64,000 nucleotides of DNA from Sulfuritalea sp. (GCA_022842325.1 JALHPU010000006.1:62001-126000), one strand, 5' to 3'; positions 43,759-53,378 are shown, counted from the first letter of the stretch. A program made the numbers and translations. The notes: generated by a model from the sequence alone, not told the origin.

Positions 43759-44432
43759 CGCATGGCTCCGGGTGAGAGATCGAGACTTAGGCGCGCGGCA
43801 ATGGCGGCGCTGCAACCCGGCACGTCGCGTAGATCGAAATACTGGGTTTGCAGGCCTGCCGCCTGGGCGCCGGCGATGTTGCGAAACTGATCATCGACGA
43901 ACAGCAGCCGGGCCGCCGGCAGCTGCATGGCATCCACCGCGGCGCGATAGGCCGCGGCATCCGGCTTGAGGATCCCGCTGTAGCTGCCGTCGACGACGAC
44001 GGCGATGTCCGCCATGACGTCGAGCCGATCGAGAAAGGTCTGGCCGTAGAACAGCTCGAGTTCATTGGACAGGATGCCGACCTTGATTTCGGCGCGCGCG
44101 GCGGCGCACACCAGTGCGCGCATGTCGCTGCGAATCGCGGCATTGGGCTGGGTATGCCGCACCCGGCTGAGCAGGGCGTGCATGTCCCAGCCGGTCTCGC
44201 CGCAGGCGCGTCCGATTTCGTCGGCGCGCCGCGCCCAGTAGTCGCGTTCCGTGATCCGGTTGTCCTGCATGGCGCGCCAAAGCTCGTCGGTCGAGGGATC
44301 GAGCGGTCCCAGCCAGTCGAGGCTGTGCGCCGGCAGGCCAAGAATGGCTTCGGTATCGCGATGCTTTTCGAACAGGGAATAGGTCAGCACACTGCCAAAA
44401 TCCAGGAGCAAACCTTCGGGCTTGATCCTCAT
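43755..44432 (-). CDS. HAD-superfamily hydrolase
   Basis: A 225-residue haloacid-dehalogenase-like hydrolase. Motif I is LLLDFGSVLT, with nucleophile D11 but Gly in place of the second Asp, as in phosphatase-poor or dehalogenase-like members. Motif II is ILSNE, motif III is around LKPDAAAY, and motif IV LLFVDDQFRN. It overlaps both neighbours by four bases (ATGA each time), so it is translated together with the aminotransferase and Tm-1-like protein. Substrate unknown. Confidence 0.8.
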   Translation of the reverse strand: MRIKPEGLLLDFGSVLTYSLFEKHRDTEAILGLPAHSLDWLGPLDPSTDELWRAMQDNRITERDYWARRADEIGRACGETGWDMHALLSRVRHTQPNAAIRSDMRALVCAAARAEIKVGILSNELELFYGQTFLDRLDVMADIAVVVDGSYSGILKPDAAAYRAAVDAMQLPAARLLFVDDQFRNIAGAQAAGLQTQYFDLRDVPGCSAAIAARLSLDLSPGAMR

Positions 44433-45685
44433 GACACGACTGCCTGGCCGGCGCCGATCACGCCGCGCGCCACCCAATCGTCGAAGATCGCCAGCACCCC
44501 GGCAGAGAAGCCCTCGTCGTTGATATGCACATCAAGCTCGACGAGTTGCACCGGAGCCTTCACATGGGTCCGCAGCTCGTCGAGAAAGACGCTGTGGGCT
44601 TCCGGTGCATGCAGCGCCCGGTCGGGACGATCCCATTCCTGGACGCCCTTGAGCGGCAGCACCAGCGCCGTCGGCCCTGTCGCGTGCGCCAGCTTGTCGG
44701 CGATGTAGCGCGCCGTCGCGCAACGTTCGGGCGGCGTCGTCGCCACCGAAGCGATCAGGCGGTTGTGTGCGTGATAGGCCCGCTCCGTGTAGCGTTGGGG
44801 CAGCGGCTGCCAGGTCGGCAGGTCGATCATGTCGACCGCTCCGGGTGCGACGATCTGGGGCACGCCGGCGCGTCCGGCGGCCTCCAGGCGTCCGGCGCCG
44901 GAAGTGACGATGGAGCCGTTCACGTGGTTGCTGACCTCCTGCAGACTGAGATCGAGCACCGCGACAAAACGCCCTTGCGCCACCAGGGCTTCGAAGGCGC
45001 TGCCGCCCATGCCGGTCGTGTGAAAAACCGCGACCTCGTAGCCTCGGGCCTCCAGGGCCGGCTTGAGGGTGGTCATATAACTGAGGCAACTTTTGCCCAG
45101 CGAGGTCATGCCCACAATCGGCCGCTGATTGCGCGCCGGCACCGTCACGCTGCAGGCTCCGAGAACGGCGCCCGCAGCCTGGCTCAACATGGTCCGGCAG
45201 ATGCTGTTTAGGCCATAAAGTCCGCCGGCCCACAGGATCATCATCAGGTCCGGCGCGATCCGCTCGGGCGGAATCAAGTGCGAGAAAGACACCGTCGACA
45301 CCACCAGTTTCGGCACCCCGAGGGGCAGGGCGCTGGTAAGGTCGAGGGCGAGATCGGTTCCCATGGTGCCACCAAGTACGATCAACGCATGTACCGTGCC
45401 TTGATTATGGAGGTCTTTCGCCAGCGCTACGGCGCCGACCGCCATGCGCGTCATGGCCTGGTTTTCGTCGCCGAGCGTGGCGAGCTCTTCCAGCCTCACT
45501 CCGGCGGCTGCAGCAACTGTGGTATTGGGTATGTCAGCCACTAAGCCGGGTTCGCCCAAGACGCCGACATCCATGATCAGTCCGGCTCCGCCGATACGCA
45601 CGAGCTCTTCGCGCAGGTAGCGTACCTCGTCAGCCTTGGTATCGCAGGTGGCGACCAGGAGCACGGTCTTCAATTGTTTTGGCAT
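44429..45685 (-). CDS. Tm-1-like ATP-binding domain protein (UPF0261)
   Basis: A 418-residue protein of the UPF0261/Tm-1 N-terminal family, named after a plant virus-resistance protein; bacterial members are of unknown role, though they often sit in catabolic operons. Recognisable parts are LLVATCDTKADEVRYLREEL, ALIVLGGTMGTDLALDLTSA, VGMTSLGKSCLSYMTTLKPA, FHTTGMGGSAFEALVAQGRF and the C-terminal VELDVHINDEGFSAGVLAIF. Start at 45685. It is second in the amine-catabolism run. Confidence 0.88.
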   Translation of the reverse strand: MPKQLKTVLLVATCDTKADEVRYLREELVRIGGAGLIMDVGVLGEPGLVADIPNTTVAAAAGVRLEELATLGDENQAMTRMAVGAVALAKDLHNQGTVHALIVLGGTMGTDLALDLTSALPLGVPKLVVSTVSFSHLIPPERIAPDLMMILWAGGLYGLNSICRTMLSQAAGAVLGACSVTVPARNQRPIVGMTSLGKSCLSYMTTLKPALEARGYEVAVFHTTGMGGSAFEALVAQGRFVAVLDLSLQEVSNHVNGSIVTSGAGRLEAAGRAGVPQIVAPGAVDMIDLPTWQPLPQRYTERAYHAHNRLIASVATTPPERCATARYIADKLAHATGPTALVLPLKGVQEWDRPDRALHAPEAHSVFLDELRTHVKAPVQLVELDVHINDEGFSAGVLAIFDDWVARGVIGAGQAVVS

Positions 45686-45857
45686 GTTGGCCTTGTGTCC
45701 ACCGATTCGATCATCCCGACTCGGTCCATGGCGCCCGAACGACATGCCGGGCAGCGGTGCAAGCAAATCCGACTGTAGCCGGGAGCACCGTTTGCGGTTA
45801 TCGAAAACATGCAATTCGGCATTGCCCGCCGGGGGCAAGTAATGGCGCGATCTAGCA

Positions 45858-47297
45858 TCAAGCGGCGATGCTCACCAACTTCACCTCGGTGTAGGCGAGA
45901 AGGCCCTCCATGCCGCTTTCCTGGCCCATGCCGCTTTCCTTCCAGCCGCCAAACGGGGTTTCCGGTTGCGATACGCCAAAGTGATTGATACCGACCATGC
46001 CCGCTTCCAGTTCTTCGCTCAGGCGATGCGCAGTTGCCAGGTCGCGGGTGAACGCGTAGGCGCTCAAACCGACGGCAAGGCGGTTGGCCTCGGCCAGTGC
46101 CTCGTCGAGCGTGGAAAATGGTTGCAGCAGGGCGATCGGGCCGAAGGGTTCGACTTGCTGAACCCGGGCAGCCGCAGGAACGTGCTCGAGCACGGTGGGC
46201 GGGTAGAAATGTCCCTTGCCTGGCAATGCCTGCCCGCCGCAACAAAGCTTGCCACCCCTTGCCAGCGCGTCATCGACGAAGTTCTCCATTTCGCGCAGCC
46301 TGCGTCCGTGGATCAATGGCCCCATGTCGCTGCTTTGGTCGAGCCCGGAGCCGACCTTGAGCGACTCGGCATGGGTAACGAAGTGGTCACGAAATTCGGC
46401 ATAGCGGGATTCGTGGATATGGAAACGGATCGGCGACGCACAGACCTGTCCGGCATTGCGGAATTTTGCCGTCACCGCCAGCTTCGCCGCGCGTGCGATA
46501 TCGGCGTCGGCACAGACGATCACCGGCGCGTGGCCGCCAAGTTCCGCGGTGTAACGCTTCATGCCGCGCGCCGCCAGCTCGCCCAGCATCTTGCCGACGG
46601 CGACCGATCCGGTGAATGACGCCTTGCGGATCGGTTCAGAGGTGAGCAGCGCGGAGGAGATTTTCGCCGGCTCGCCGCACAGCATGTTGATGACGCCCGG
46701 TGGCAATCCTGCGTCATGAAATGCCTCGACAATCAGCATGCAGCTCGCCGGCGTTTCCTCGGCCGGCTTGATGATCACGCTGCATCCCGCCGCCAGTGCA
46801 CCGCCAAGCTTGCGGCTGGGAAGATTGACCGGAAAATTCCAGGGCGTGAATGCCGCCACCGGTCCCACCGGCTGGCGCATCACCGTCTGGCTCAAGACGT
46901 TCGTCTGGCGCGGCGGCACGGTGCGTCCATATAGGCGCTTACCTTCTTCCGCGAGAAAATCGATGATGTCGGCCGAAAGTTGCACTTCGCGCAGCGCTTC
47001 GGCCAAGGGCTTTCCCTGCTCCAGGGTGATCGCACGCGCAATGCGCGGTGCCCGTTCGCGCAACAGGCGTGTTGCTTGTGTAATCACCTGAAAGCGCTCA
47101 AACGCCGTACGTGAGCGCCACACCCGGTAGCCGCGCCCGGCGGCCGCCAGCGCCGCATCGATCTCCGCATCACCGGCCACGGGAAGTCGGCCCAGATCGC
47201 TGCCGTCGGCAGGATTTTCAACCCCGATGCTGCCGGAGCCGGTTTGTTCGAGCCACTGACCGTCGATATACAGCCTTAGTTTCGGGTAATCATCCAT
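45858..47297 (-). CDS. Aldehyde dehydrogenase, succinate-semialdehyde dehydrogenase-like
   Basis: A 479-residue NAD(P) aldehyde dehydrogenase closest by eye to the GabD group: MRQPVGPVAAFTPWNFPVNL with N154, AELGGHAPVIV with E252, and NAGQVCASPIRF with catalytic C286. Its likely role is to oxidise the aldehyde formed by the aminotransferase in the same run. It is the first gene, divergent from the AraC-type regulator, with 233 bases between their starts. Confidence 0.88.
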   Translation of the reverse strand: MDDYPKLRLYIDGQWLEQTGSGSIGVENPADGSDLGRLPVAGDAEIDAALAAAGRGYRVWRSRTAFERFQVITQATRLLRERAPRIARAITLEQGKPLAEALREVQLSADIIDFLAEEGKRLYGRTVPPRQTNVLSQTVMRQPVGPVAAFTPWNFPVNLPSRKLGGALAAGCSVIIKPAEETPASCMLIVEAFHDAGLPPGVINMLCGEPAKISSALLTSEPIRKASFTGSVAVGKMLGELAARGMKRYTAELGGHAPVIVCADADIARAAKLAVTAKFRNAGQVCASPIRFHIHESRYAEFRDHFVTHAESLKVGSGLDQSSDMGPLIHGRRLREMENFVDDALARGGKLCCGGQALPGKGHFYPPTVLEHVPAAARVQQVEPFGPIALLQPFSTLDEALAEANRLAVGLSAYAFTRDLATAHRLSEELEAGMVGINHFGVSQPETPFGGWKESGMGQESGMEGLLAYTEVKLVSIAA

Positions 47298-47313
47298 ATT
47301 GACTGTTCCTCAT

Positions 47314-47334
47314 CCGGAGCGGTCGCGGCTCCGG
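47314..47334. promoter_or_regulatory. Inverted repeat in the divergent promoter region
   Basis: CCGGAGC and GCTCCGG are separated by GGTCGCG, 17 bases before the aldehyde dehydrogenase start at 47297. It could be a hairpin in its leader or a regulator site. The rest of 47335-47530 shows no clear promoter. Confidence 0.35.
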
Positions 47335-47530
47335 TCTTTGTGGAAGACTTTAGTCGTGGCAGGTGCACAGCGTTATCTATCTTCAGCAATTCCGTGCTGG
47401 ATACGGACGGCGCCTGGCATGCAGCAAGAGCTCCGATCTTGGGTGCAGTGCAACTTGACCTCCATGGAGAAATGAATAACCATCCGCCGCTACAGTGATC
47501 GGCGCCAGATCGGTCCTGGTGGAGGAGTAC

Positions 47531-48514
47531 ATGACAACAGCTGAAATTGAGGCGACCCGAGCCTATCGGCGCGCCCGTGAATTGCTCGACTCGCAGGATC
47601 ACGCCGGAGAGCTAACAGGCTGGAACCAGAATTACGATCAGATTTCCCGCGGTGCTTTTCGCAGCCGGTTGGTGGAGATCGAGTTCGATAATTTCCACAT
47701 CTTCCAGGAAGATCTGTCGCAGGCCGTGTTTCAGACCGGCCAATGCTGCAAGGACACGGTCGCGCTTGGCGTATTCTCGGTGATGTCCGGCGAGGCGCGC
47801 TGGCATGGCGGTGCGGTGGGCATGGACGACGTGCTGTTTCTCGAAGGGCAAGGTGAATTGGTTCTCACCACGCCCAAGACGAGCTCCCTGATGTGTGTTG
47901 GGTTACCTACCAAGCAGCTCGAAAACTGGTGTGATGACATATCCGGCTCGACACGCGAGCGCGTGCGCCGTCTTTCCGCAACCCCACTGCGCGACCGTTC
48001 TGCGGCGGAAAATCTGCGGACCAGCTTGACCAGCTTGATTAGCGAACTGGTGAATCGCCCGGACGATGAATTACCTGTTGCGGTCGCCCGTCAGCTGCGC
48101 GATGAACTCGCAGTGCTGATCGTTAACCTGCTTTGCGACGAACACTGCAAGGAGGAAAGACGTGTAACCGGCAAGGCCAAAAAAGTGGTGCAGAGAGCCC
48201 GTGCCTATGCCCTCGACAGACGAGAAGAGCCACCAACCATGCTTGATGTCTGCAAGCACACTTATGTTTCGCTGCGCACCCTGCAAAACTGCTTTCAGGC
48301 GGTACTGGGGGAAAGCCCCGCCACTTACCTGAAAATGCTGCGTCTCAATGGCGCCAAACGCGATCTCATTAAGCGAGGCGATAGCGCCCGGGTAAGCGAT
48401 GTTGCCGCCGATTGGGGTTTTTGGCACTTGTCGCAGTTTTCATCCGATTACCGGCGCATGTTTGGGGAGTTGCCGTCGACAACTCGTACAGTGGGGACTG
48501 GCTGCCACGCTTAG
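47531..48514 (+). CDS. AraC-family transcriptional regulator
   Basis: A 327-residue regulator. The C-terminal ~100 residues have the double helix-turn-helix of the family: MLDVCKHTYVSLRTLQNCFQAVLGESPATYLKMLRLNGAK and VSDVAADWGFWHLSQFSSDYRRMFGELPS. The N-terminal half (SRLVEIEFDNFHIFQEDLSQ) is a ligand or dimer domain similar to that of EutR/FeaR-type activators. Start at 47531 with GGAGGAG upstream. Divergent from the amine-catabolism run, so it is the probable activator of that run in response to the amine or its aldehyde. Confidence 0.87.
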   Translation: MTTAEIEATRAYRRARELLDSQDHAGELTGWNQNYDQISRGAFRSRLVEIEFDNFHIFQEDLSQAVFQTGQCCKDTVALGVFSVMSGEARWHGGAVGMDDVLFLEGQGELVLTTPKTSSLMCVGLPTKQLENWCDDISGSTRERVRRLSATPLRDRSAAENLRTSLTSLISELVNRPDDELPVAVARQLRDELAVLIVNLLCDEHCKEERRVTGKAKKVVQRARAYALDRREEPPTMLDVCKHTYVSLRTLQNCFQAVLGESPATYLKMLRLNGAKRDLIKRGDSARVSDVAADWGFWHLSQFSSDYRRMFGELPSTTRTVGTGCHA

Positions 48515-49078
48515 CATGTGATACCGAAGCTAGAGTCATTTGGCAATTGGTCTTGCGTGAAAATGACATCGGCGGTGAACTTGTAGCGATCAATCAGTGC
48601 TCGGTACCCGTTGATGATCTTCGTCACTCGAAGGTCTCAGCGGAAGGTAACGGGATCGAGCCTTCACTTGGGCAGTTTGGAATCCGGCAGATGCTCGGCC
48701 AAGGACTAAACCGCTCCGCGGTAGGGGTATGCGATCTGCCTGAAGTGAAGTAAAGGGTATTGGTGCGCGACGACGGCAAGAGTGCCACTGTCGAAGCTGA
48801 GGCACTCCGCCCCGATTTGCAGCAAGCACATCACAAGCGTACCACCTGAAAGTCGGCGCTGGCGATACGGCAATTGTGGGAGTGCCGTGGTGGTGCCACC
48901 CCTTCCCCACCCCGGCCCTCCCCTTTGCCGGCCCGCGGTCTCGACACACCCGGGATTCCGCTTCGCGGCGGGCGAGCGGATTCCCCGGCAGGCAAGGCCT
49001 GGGGAGGGAGTGTTCCTGTGTTGCGCCTTCGCACGGAACCTTCAATGGCAGAATGTAATATTCACGGAGGGCCCGATC
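48515..49078. other. Gene-free stretch with one dispersed repeat
   Basis: No reading frame in this 564-base stretch has coding character or family resemblance. It contains the dispersed repeat at 48848-48871, followed by a C-rich segment (48897-48960). Long frames on either strand here have atypical composition and no plausible start. It may be the remnant of a lost gene. Confidence 0.5.
48848..48871. repeat. Dispersed short repeat upstream of the DUF1993 gene
   Basis: GAAAGTCGGCGCTGGCGATA followed by CGGC, same orientation as 20683-20708 and 21313-21338. Confidence 0.8.
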
Positions 49079-49585
49079 ATGACCATCTCGATGTACCAAG
49101 CCAGCGCACCGCGCCTGGCCAACATGCTGCGCAACCTCGACGCCATCCTCGCCAGGGCGCAGGCGCATGCGACGGCGAAGAAAATCGATCCGGCCGTTCT
49201 GTTGTCGGCCCGGCTGTTTCCCGACATGTTGCCGCTGGTGAAACAGGTTCAGATCGCCACCGACCACGCCAAGGGCTGCGTCGCCCGGCTGGCCGGCGTC
49301 GAGGTGCCCAAATTCGAGGATACGGAGCAGAGCTTCGATGATCTCCGGGCGCGCATCGGCAGGATCATCGCCTTCGTTGAATCGTTTTCCGCCGCACAGA
49401 TCGATGGTTCCGAGGAGCGGGATATCGCGCTCAAGGCGGGCGGACAGGAAATGAGCTTCAAGGGCCTGACCTACCTCCTCGGCTATGCCATGCCGAATTT
49501 CTATTTCCATCTGGTGACGGCCTACAACATCCTGCGTCACAACGGCGTGGAAATCGGCAAGCGCGATTACATCGGAACGCCGTAG
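49079..49585 (+). CDS. DUF1993 protein
   Basis: A 168-residue soluble protein of the DUF1993 family (MTISMYQASAPRLANMLRNL, DMLPLVKQVQIATDHAKGCV and the end FYFHLVTAYNILRHNGVEIG with HNGV). These helical-bundle proteins resemble DinB-type folds and have no established function. ATG at 49079 with GGAGGG upstream. It stands alone. Confidence 0.85.
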   Translation: MTISMYQASAPRLANMLRNLDAILARAQAHATAKKIDPAVLLSARLFPDMLPLVKQVQIATDHAKGCVARLAGVEVPKFEDTEQSFDDLRARIGRIIAFVESFSAAQIDGSEERDIALKAGGQEMSFKGLTYLLGYAMPNFYFHLVTAYNILRHNGVEIGKRDYIGTP

Positions 49586-49882
49586 CGGTTTCGATCAATG
49601 CGAACGCTGCGACCGCTTCCGCTCGCCCCGTGCCACCGCCGCCATCGCCCGGCTGAATGCGCGCAACTGGGCCGTCACTACCGATGGCTCTGACCGGTAG
49701 CGGCCTGCTGATCCTGCGCGAGCGGATCGGCAAGCGGACAAGCCGAGGAATCCCCGGTTCAGCGTTCCAGGCAACACCTCGCACCTGTCATTAATAACCA
49801 CACTACGAACAATGCGATTGGGGTAGAATCGCCGGCGCCGAATTCGAACGTATATGGTTTTCAAACCGAGGTAGCGACGGGC

Positions 49883-51187
49883 ATGAGCTGGGGAACAACA
49901 TCATTCGGCGCGACGTGTCCATACGCATTGCTGGGCCTGCCCACTACCGCGTCGGATCTGGAAATCAAGCGTGCCTATCGGCTAAGCCTCGATCGCCTGC
50001 GCGCCGCCGTGGGTAGTTCGGCCGGGGACGCGTCAATTGACCAACTCGACGCCGCGCGTTGGGCCTACCGGCTGCTGAGCGATTCCGAACAACGCCGGCG
50101 CTACGATGCAGAGCGCTTGGCCAGTGTCGCGGCAACCAAGTCCCCGGCAGTTGCTGCCACAACGAATGAGCATTCGGCAAGCTTCCATGGCAGCGGCAAG
50201 GTCTATGCCCGTATCTGGATCACCAATCTGCTGCTTTCGCTGCTGACGCTGGGCATCTACTCGGCGTGGGCCAAGGTGCGCCGGGAACAGTACTTCCATC
50301 GCCACCTGCGCATCGATGGTGTCGGCTTCGATTACCACGGCGATCCGCGCGCCATTTTGCGCGGACGGATACTCTTTGTCCTGATTCTGGCCGCCTATTC
50401 GCTGACCAGATACATGCCGCCCTTGCTTGCCACCTCTGTCACGCTGGGCGCGGTGCTGCTGTTTCCCTGGATGGTGGTGCGTTCGTTGCAGTTCCGCGCC
50501 GCGAACACCAGCTATCGCGGCCTGCGCTTTTCCTTTCGCGGACGTTATCGAGAAGCACTGGCGGCCTATCTCGGCTATGGCCTGCTGACCTTGCTCAGCT
50601 GCGGCCTCGCCCTGCCGTTGATGATGTGGCGGCAAAAACAATTCCTCATCGGCAATCTCGGCTACGGCGCCCGCAGTTTTGGCTTCCACGCCACGCGCCG
50701 CATGTTCTACAAGGCGCTCTGGCTGCCGACGCTGGCGCTTTTCGCACTGATCGCCGGCCCTGTTCTGGCGCTGATCTTCTTCGGCAAGTCCCTCATCTTC
50801 GTCGTCGGCGCGCTGCTTGCCTCGAAGATACTGGTTCCATGGCTGATCCTGGCCGTCCTCCTGGTCAACTTCCTGGTCTTGCCCTACGCGCGGATGGTCG
50901 CGCTCAACCTGGCATGGTCGAACACCCACCTCGACGGCGCGAGGTTGATCTGCCGGCTGCGCTTTTTCGGCTACGGCGCGACCCAGCTTTCCAACTGGCT
51001 GCTGATGGTCCTGAGCCTCGGCCTGTTCTGGCCGTGGGCGATGATCCGGAACATTCATTACCGGGCCAATCATTTCGCGGTCGATACCAGCGAATCGCTC
51101 GACGAGTTCATCGCCGGCCGCCAGGCCGGCGCCTCGGCCCTGGGCGGCGAAGCCGCCAGCGCGCTCGACATGGAAATCGGCCTGTGA
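49883..51187 (+). CDS. DUF898 (YjgN-like) membrane protein with degenerate J-like domain
   Basis: A 434-residue protein. Residues about 12-75 look like a J domain (CPYALLGLPTTASDLEIKRA, later WAYRLLSDSEQRRRYDAER), but the HPD motif needed to stimulate DnaK is absent. Residues about 95-405 form a DUF898/YjgN-type polytopic membrane domain with repeated WAKVRREQYF, MMWRQKQFLIGN and MIRNIHYRANHF motifs. The stop overlaps the next start (GTGA), so it is coupled to an M48 protease. YjgN proteins are of unknown function; pairing with an M48 protease is seen in other proteobacteria. Confidence 0.78.
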   Translation: MSWGTTSFGATCPYALLGLPTTASDLEIKRAYRLSLDRLRAAVGSSAGDASIDQLDAARWAYRLLSDSEQRRRYDAERLASVAATKSPAVAATTNEHSASFHGSGKVYARIWITNLLLSLLTLGIYSAWAKVRREQYFHRHLRIDGVGFDYHGDPRAILRGRILFVLILAAYSLTRYMPPLLATSVTLGAVLLFPWMVVRSLQFRAANTSYRGLRFSFRGRYREALAAYLGYGLLTLLSCGLALPLMMWRQKQFLIGNLGYGARSFGFHATRRMFYKALWLPTLALFALIAGPVLALIFFGKSLIFVVGALLASKILVPWLILAVLLVNFLVLPYARMVALNLAWSNTHLDGARLICRLRFFGYGATQLSNWLLMVLSLGLFWPWAMIRNIHYRANHFAVDTSESLDEFIAGRQAGASALGGEAASALDMEIGL

Positions 51188-52203
51188 AACTCGACGGCCA
51201 GTTCTTCGACGGCAAGACCTCGGTCAGACATCCTGTCGCCGTCGAGGTCGTCGGCGGCGAACTGGTCATCGTCGGCAAGGGCATCGAAGGCCGCACGCCG
51301 CTGGGACGGATCGATATCGGCGAATGCCTTGATGGCGGCGCCCTCACCCTGCGCCTGCCGGACGGTTCGAGTTGCGAGGTGGCCAACGGCAATGCCCTCG
51401 AGGCGATGATCGATGGCGCCGGGCGCCGGCCGCCGCTCATGGTGGTGCTCCAGCGCAATGCGATTTCGGCCGTGGCCGCGCTTGTGCTGCTGATCGGGCT
51501 GGTCGTGTCGGGCTACCGCTGGGGCCTGCCCTGGACCGCCGAACAACTGGCGCCACGGATTCCGCAGGCCGCGGTGTCCAAGCTGGGCGATCTCGTTTTG
51601 CGCTCGCTGGACCGTGAGGTGCTCAAGCCAAGCACCCTGAGCATCGAACGGCAGCGCGCCCTGCGGGCCGGAACGGATGCCCTCGCCGCCGCCCAGGCCC
51701 TGCCGGCGCACAAGCTGCTCTTTCGCGGCTCGCCGCAACTGGGCGCCAACGCGTTTGCCCTGCCCGGCGGCACCATCGTCGTGCTTGACCGGCTGGTCGC
51801 GCAGGCAAGCGACGAGCAGGTGATCGCCGTGATCGCCCACGAACTCGGCCACATCGCCCACCACCATCCGATGCGCCGGCTGATTCATGACGCCGTTATC
51901 TCGACCGCTGTTGCAGCCTACCTCGGCGACCTGTCCGCCGCGGTCGCCAGCGCCACCGCGCTGGTACTCAGCGCCTCCTATTCGCGTGACTACGAGTTGG
52001 AGGCCGACCGCTACGCGGCCGAACGGCTTGTCGCCACCGGCCGCGATCCGCTGGTTCTGGTCGCGCTGCTGGAAAAGCTCGACCGCAGAACCGGCGGCGC
52101 CAGCTTGATCTCGACCCATCCCGACCTCGCCGCGCGCACCGCCGCGCTGCGCCGCATCGGCGCCGACCGCCAGTCGGCGGTCACAGGCCCATCGACACAA
52201 TGA
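51184..52203 (+). CDS. M48-family membrane zinc metalloprotease
   Basis: A 339-residue protein begun at GTG 51184. After a soluble N-terminal domain (about 1-85) and one membrane helix (about 92-112) comes an M48 peptidase domain with H219-E220-L-G-H223 and the third ligand E273 in YELEADRYA. The catalytic part most likely faces the periplasm, as in related BepA/LoiP-type quality-control proteases. It overlaps both neighbours by four bases, so the DUF898 protein, protease and next membrane protein form one translation-coupled unit. Confidence 0.87.
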   Translation: MKLDGQFFDGKTSVRHPVAVEVVGGELVIVGKGIEGRTPLGRIDIGECLDGGALTLRLPDGSSCEVANGNALEAMIDGAGRRPPLMVVLQRNAISAVAALVLLIGLVVSGYRWGLPWTAEQLAPRIPQAAVSKLGDLVLRSLDREVLKPSTLSIERQRALRAGTDALAAAQALPAHKLLFRGSPQLGANAFALPGGTIVVLDRLVAQASDEQVIAVIAHELGHIAHHHPMRRLIHDAVISTAVAAYLGDLSAAVASATALVLSASYSRDYELEADRYAAERLVATGRDPLVLVALLEKLDRRTGGASLISTHPDLAARTAALRRIGADRQSAVTGPSTQ

Positions 52204-53378
52204 ACGACATCGCCCATCCTGCTCCTGCGTTGCAATCCAGGCCCCTCACCCGGCCGTTCTCGGGCCTGCTGCTGTGTCTGGTGGGGATTGCCGCGGTTAT
52301 CGGCGGCCGCTGGCACATCGCGCCCGGCTTGCCGGCGCTGGCCGGTTCCATCGCCGGCTATGCCGGCCTGGTGGTGCTGCTGACCTCGCTCGCCGACCGC
52401 TTCGACTTGCGCCCCTCCGGTGCCTACGGCGATTTCGGCCGCTATTTTTTTGGCTTCGGCACGGCAATGGCCGCCTTCGCCGTCGGGCTCGCCGCCACCA
52501 GGGCGCACTATCCGCAAGACCTTCTGGTGGGCTGGAAAGCGATTCCGATTGCCGCGCTCACCACGATCGTGATCGCCGTGGTTTTTTTTGCCGCGAAGCG
52601 CACTGCGGGAGCGCCAGCGACGGCGACGGAAGTCGAGCCCAAAGCCGCAGTACCCCCGGCCGCGGGTGCGATCGCTTCGACTTCATCCCGTCAGCGATCC
52701 AAGGGGCTGATCGCGCTGGTCCTGTTGGCCGCCGCCGGCTACCTGATCAGCCAGCGCTGGAACGAGCACCGAAGCGGCGTGGAACAGGAAGCGCGCCTCG
52801 ACGAAACGGAGCGTGCCAAGGCGCCGCCGTGGAACTGGAGCATCGACGATTTCGCGGCCGGCACGCCGGCCAACGAACTGCGCCAGCGATTGACCCGCGC
52901 CGGCTACGTCGTCTATTGCCCCCGTACCATGATTTCCGAAAGCAAGATCGCCGCCGACAACAAGGCCAACTGCTGGACCAATCTCAAGACGGCCCACGGC
53001 ATACCAGCGCGCGTCGCTTCATTCTGGTTCGACGATCATGGACTGACGTCACATCTCATCCGCTTCGAATCCGGGCAATGGCAAGCCGTGATGCGCCATC
53101 TCGACAGCACGGGGCGCCGCCTCGACGCCGACTTCGGCCGTTCCGGCCCGTTCGGCACGCCGGTCATCGGCTGGCGTTATGAAAACGGCCTGGTCATGTC
53201 TGCCGACAGCGAAGCCAAGGAAGACATCACGGTACTGTGGACCTCGCGCCTCACTTACCTGCGCAGCGAGTGCGCGGAGCGCCAGAAAGCCCTGACCAAA
53301 GGCCAGCGCAGGCCGCAGCAAGCCTTCGAGACCTGGTGGCCCGGCAGCGAATGCGGTGCCATAGGCCAGCAGCCTTGA
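52200..53378 (+). CDS. Membrane protein of unknown function in the DUF898/M48 operon
   Basis: A 392-residue protein with four helices in the first 130 residues, a Pro/Ala linker, another helix (about 165-180) and a C-terminal soluble domain of about 190 residues (from PPWNWSIDDFAAGTPANELR) with five cysteines. No family recognised. Starts in ATGA overlap with the protease gene. As last gene of the three-gene operon it is probably a partner or substrate handler for the protease. Confidence 0.65.
   Translation: MNDIAHPAPALQSRPLTRPFSGLLLCLVGIAAVIGGRWHIAPGLPALAGSIAGYAGLVVLLTSLADRFDLRPSGAYGDFGRYFFGFGTAMAAFAVGLAATRAHYPQDLLVGWKAIPIAALTTIVIAVVFFAAKRTAGAPATATEVEPKAAVPPAAGAIASTSSRQRSKGLIALVLLAAAGYLISQRWNEHRSGVEQEARLDETERAKAPPWNWSIDDFAAGTPANELRQRLTRAGYVVYCPRTMISESKIAADNKANCWTNLKTAHGIPARVASFWFDDHGLTSHLIRFESGQWQAVMRHLDSTGRRLDADFGRSGPFGTPVIGWRYENGLVMSADSEAKEDITVLWTSRLTYLRSECAERQKALTKGQRRPQQAFETWWPGSECGAIGQQP

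Noticed and set aside
47335-47530. Sigma-54 promoter between the divergent aldehyde dehydrogenase and AraC-type genes
   Set aside because: TGGCA-like strings occur, but none has GG and GC at the required 10-base spacing.
48590-49540. Minus-strand frame across the gap and DUF1993 gene
   Set aside because: It runs antisense through DUF1993 and the repeat; composition is not protein-like, and no family is recognised.
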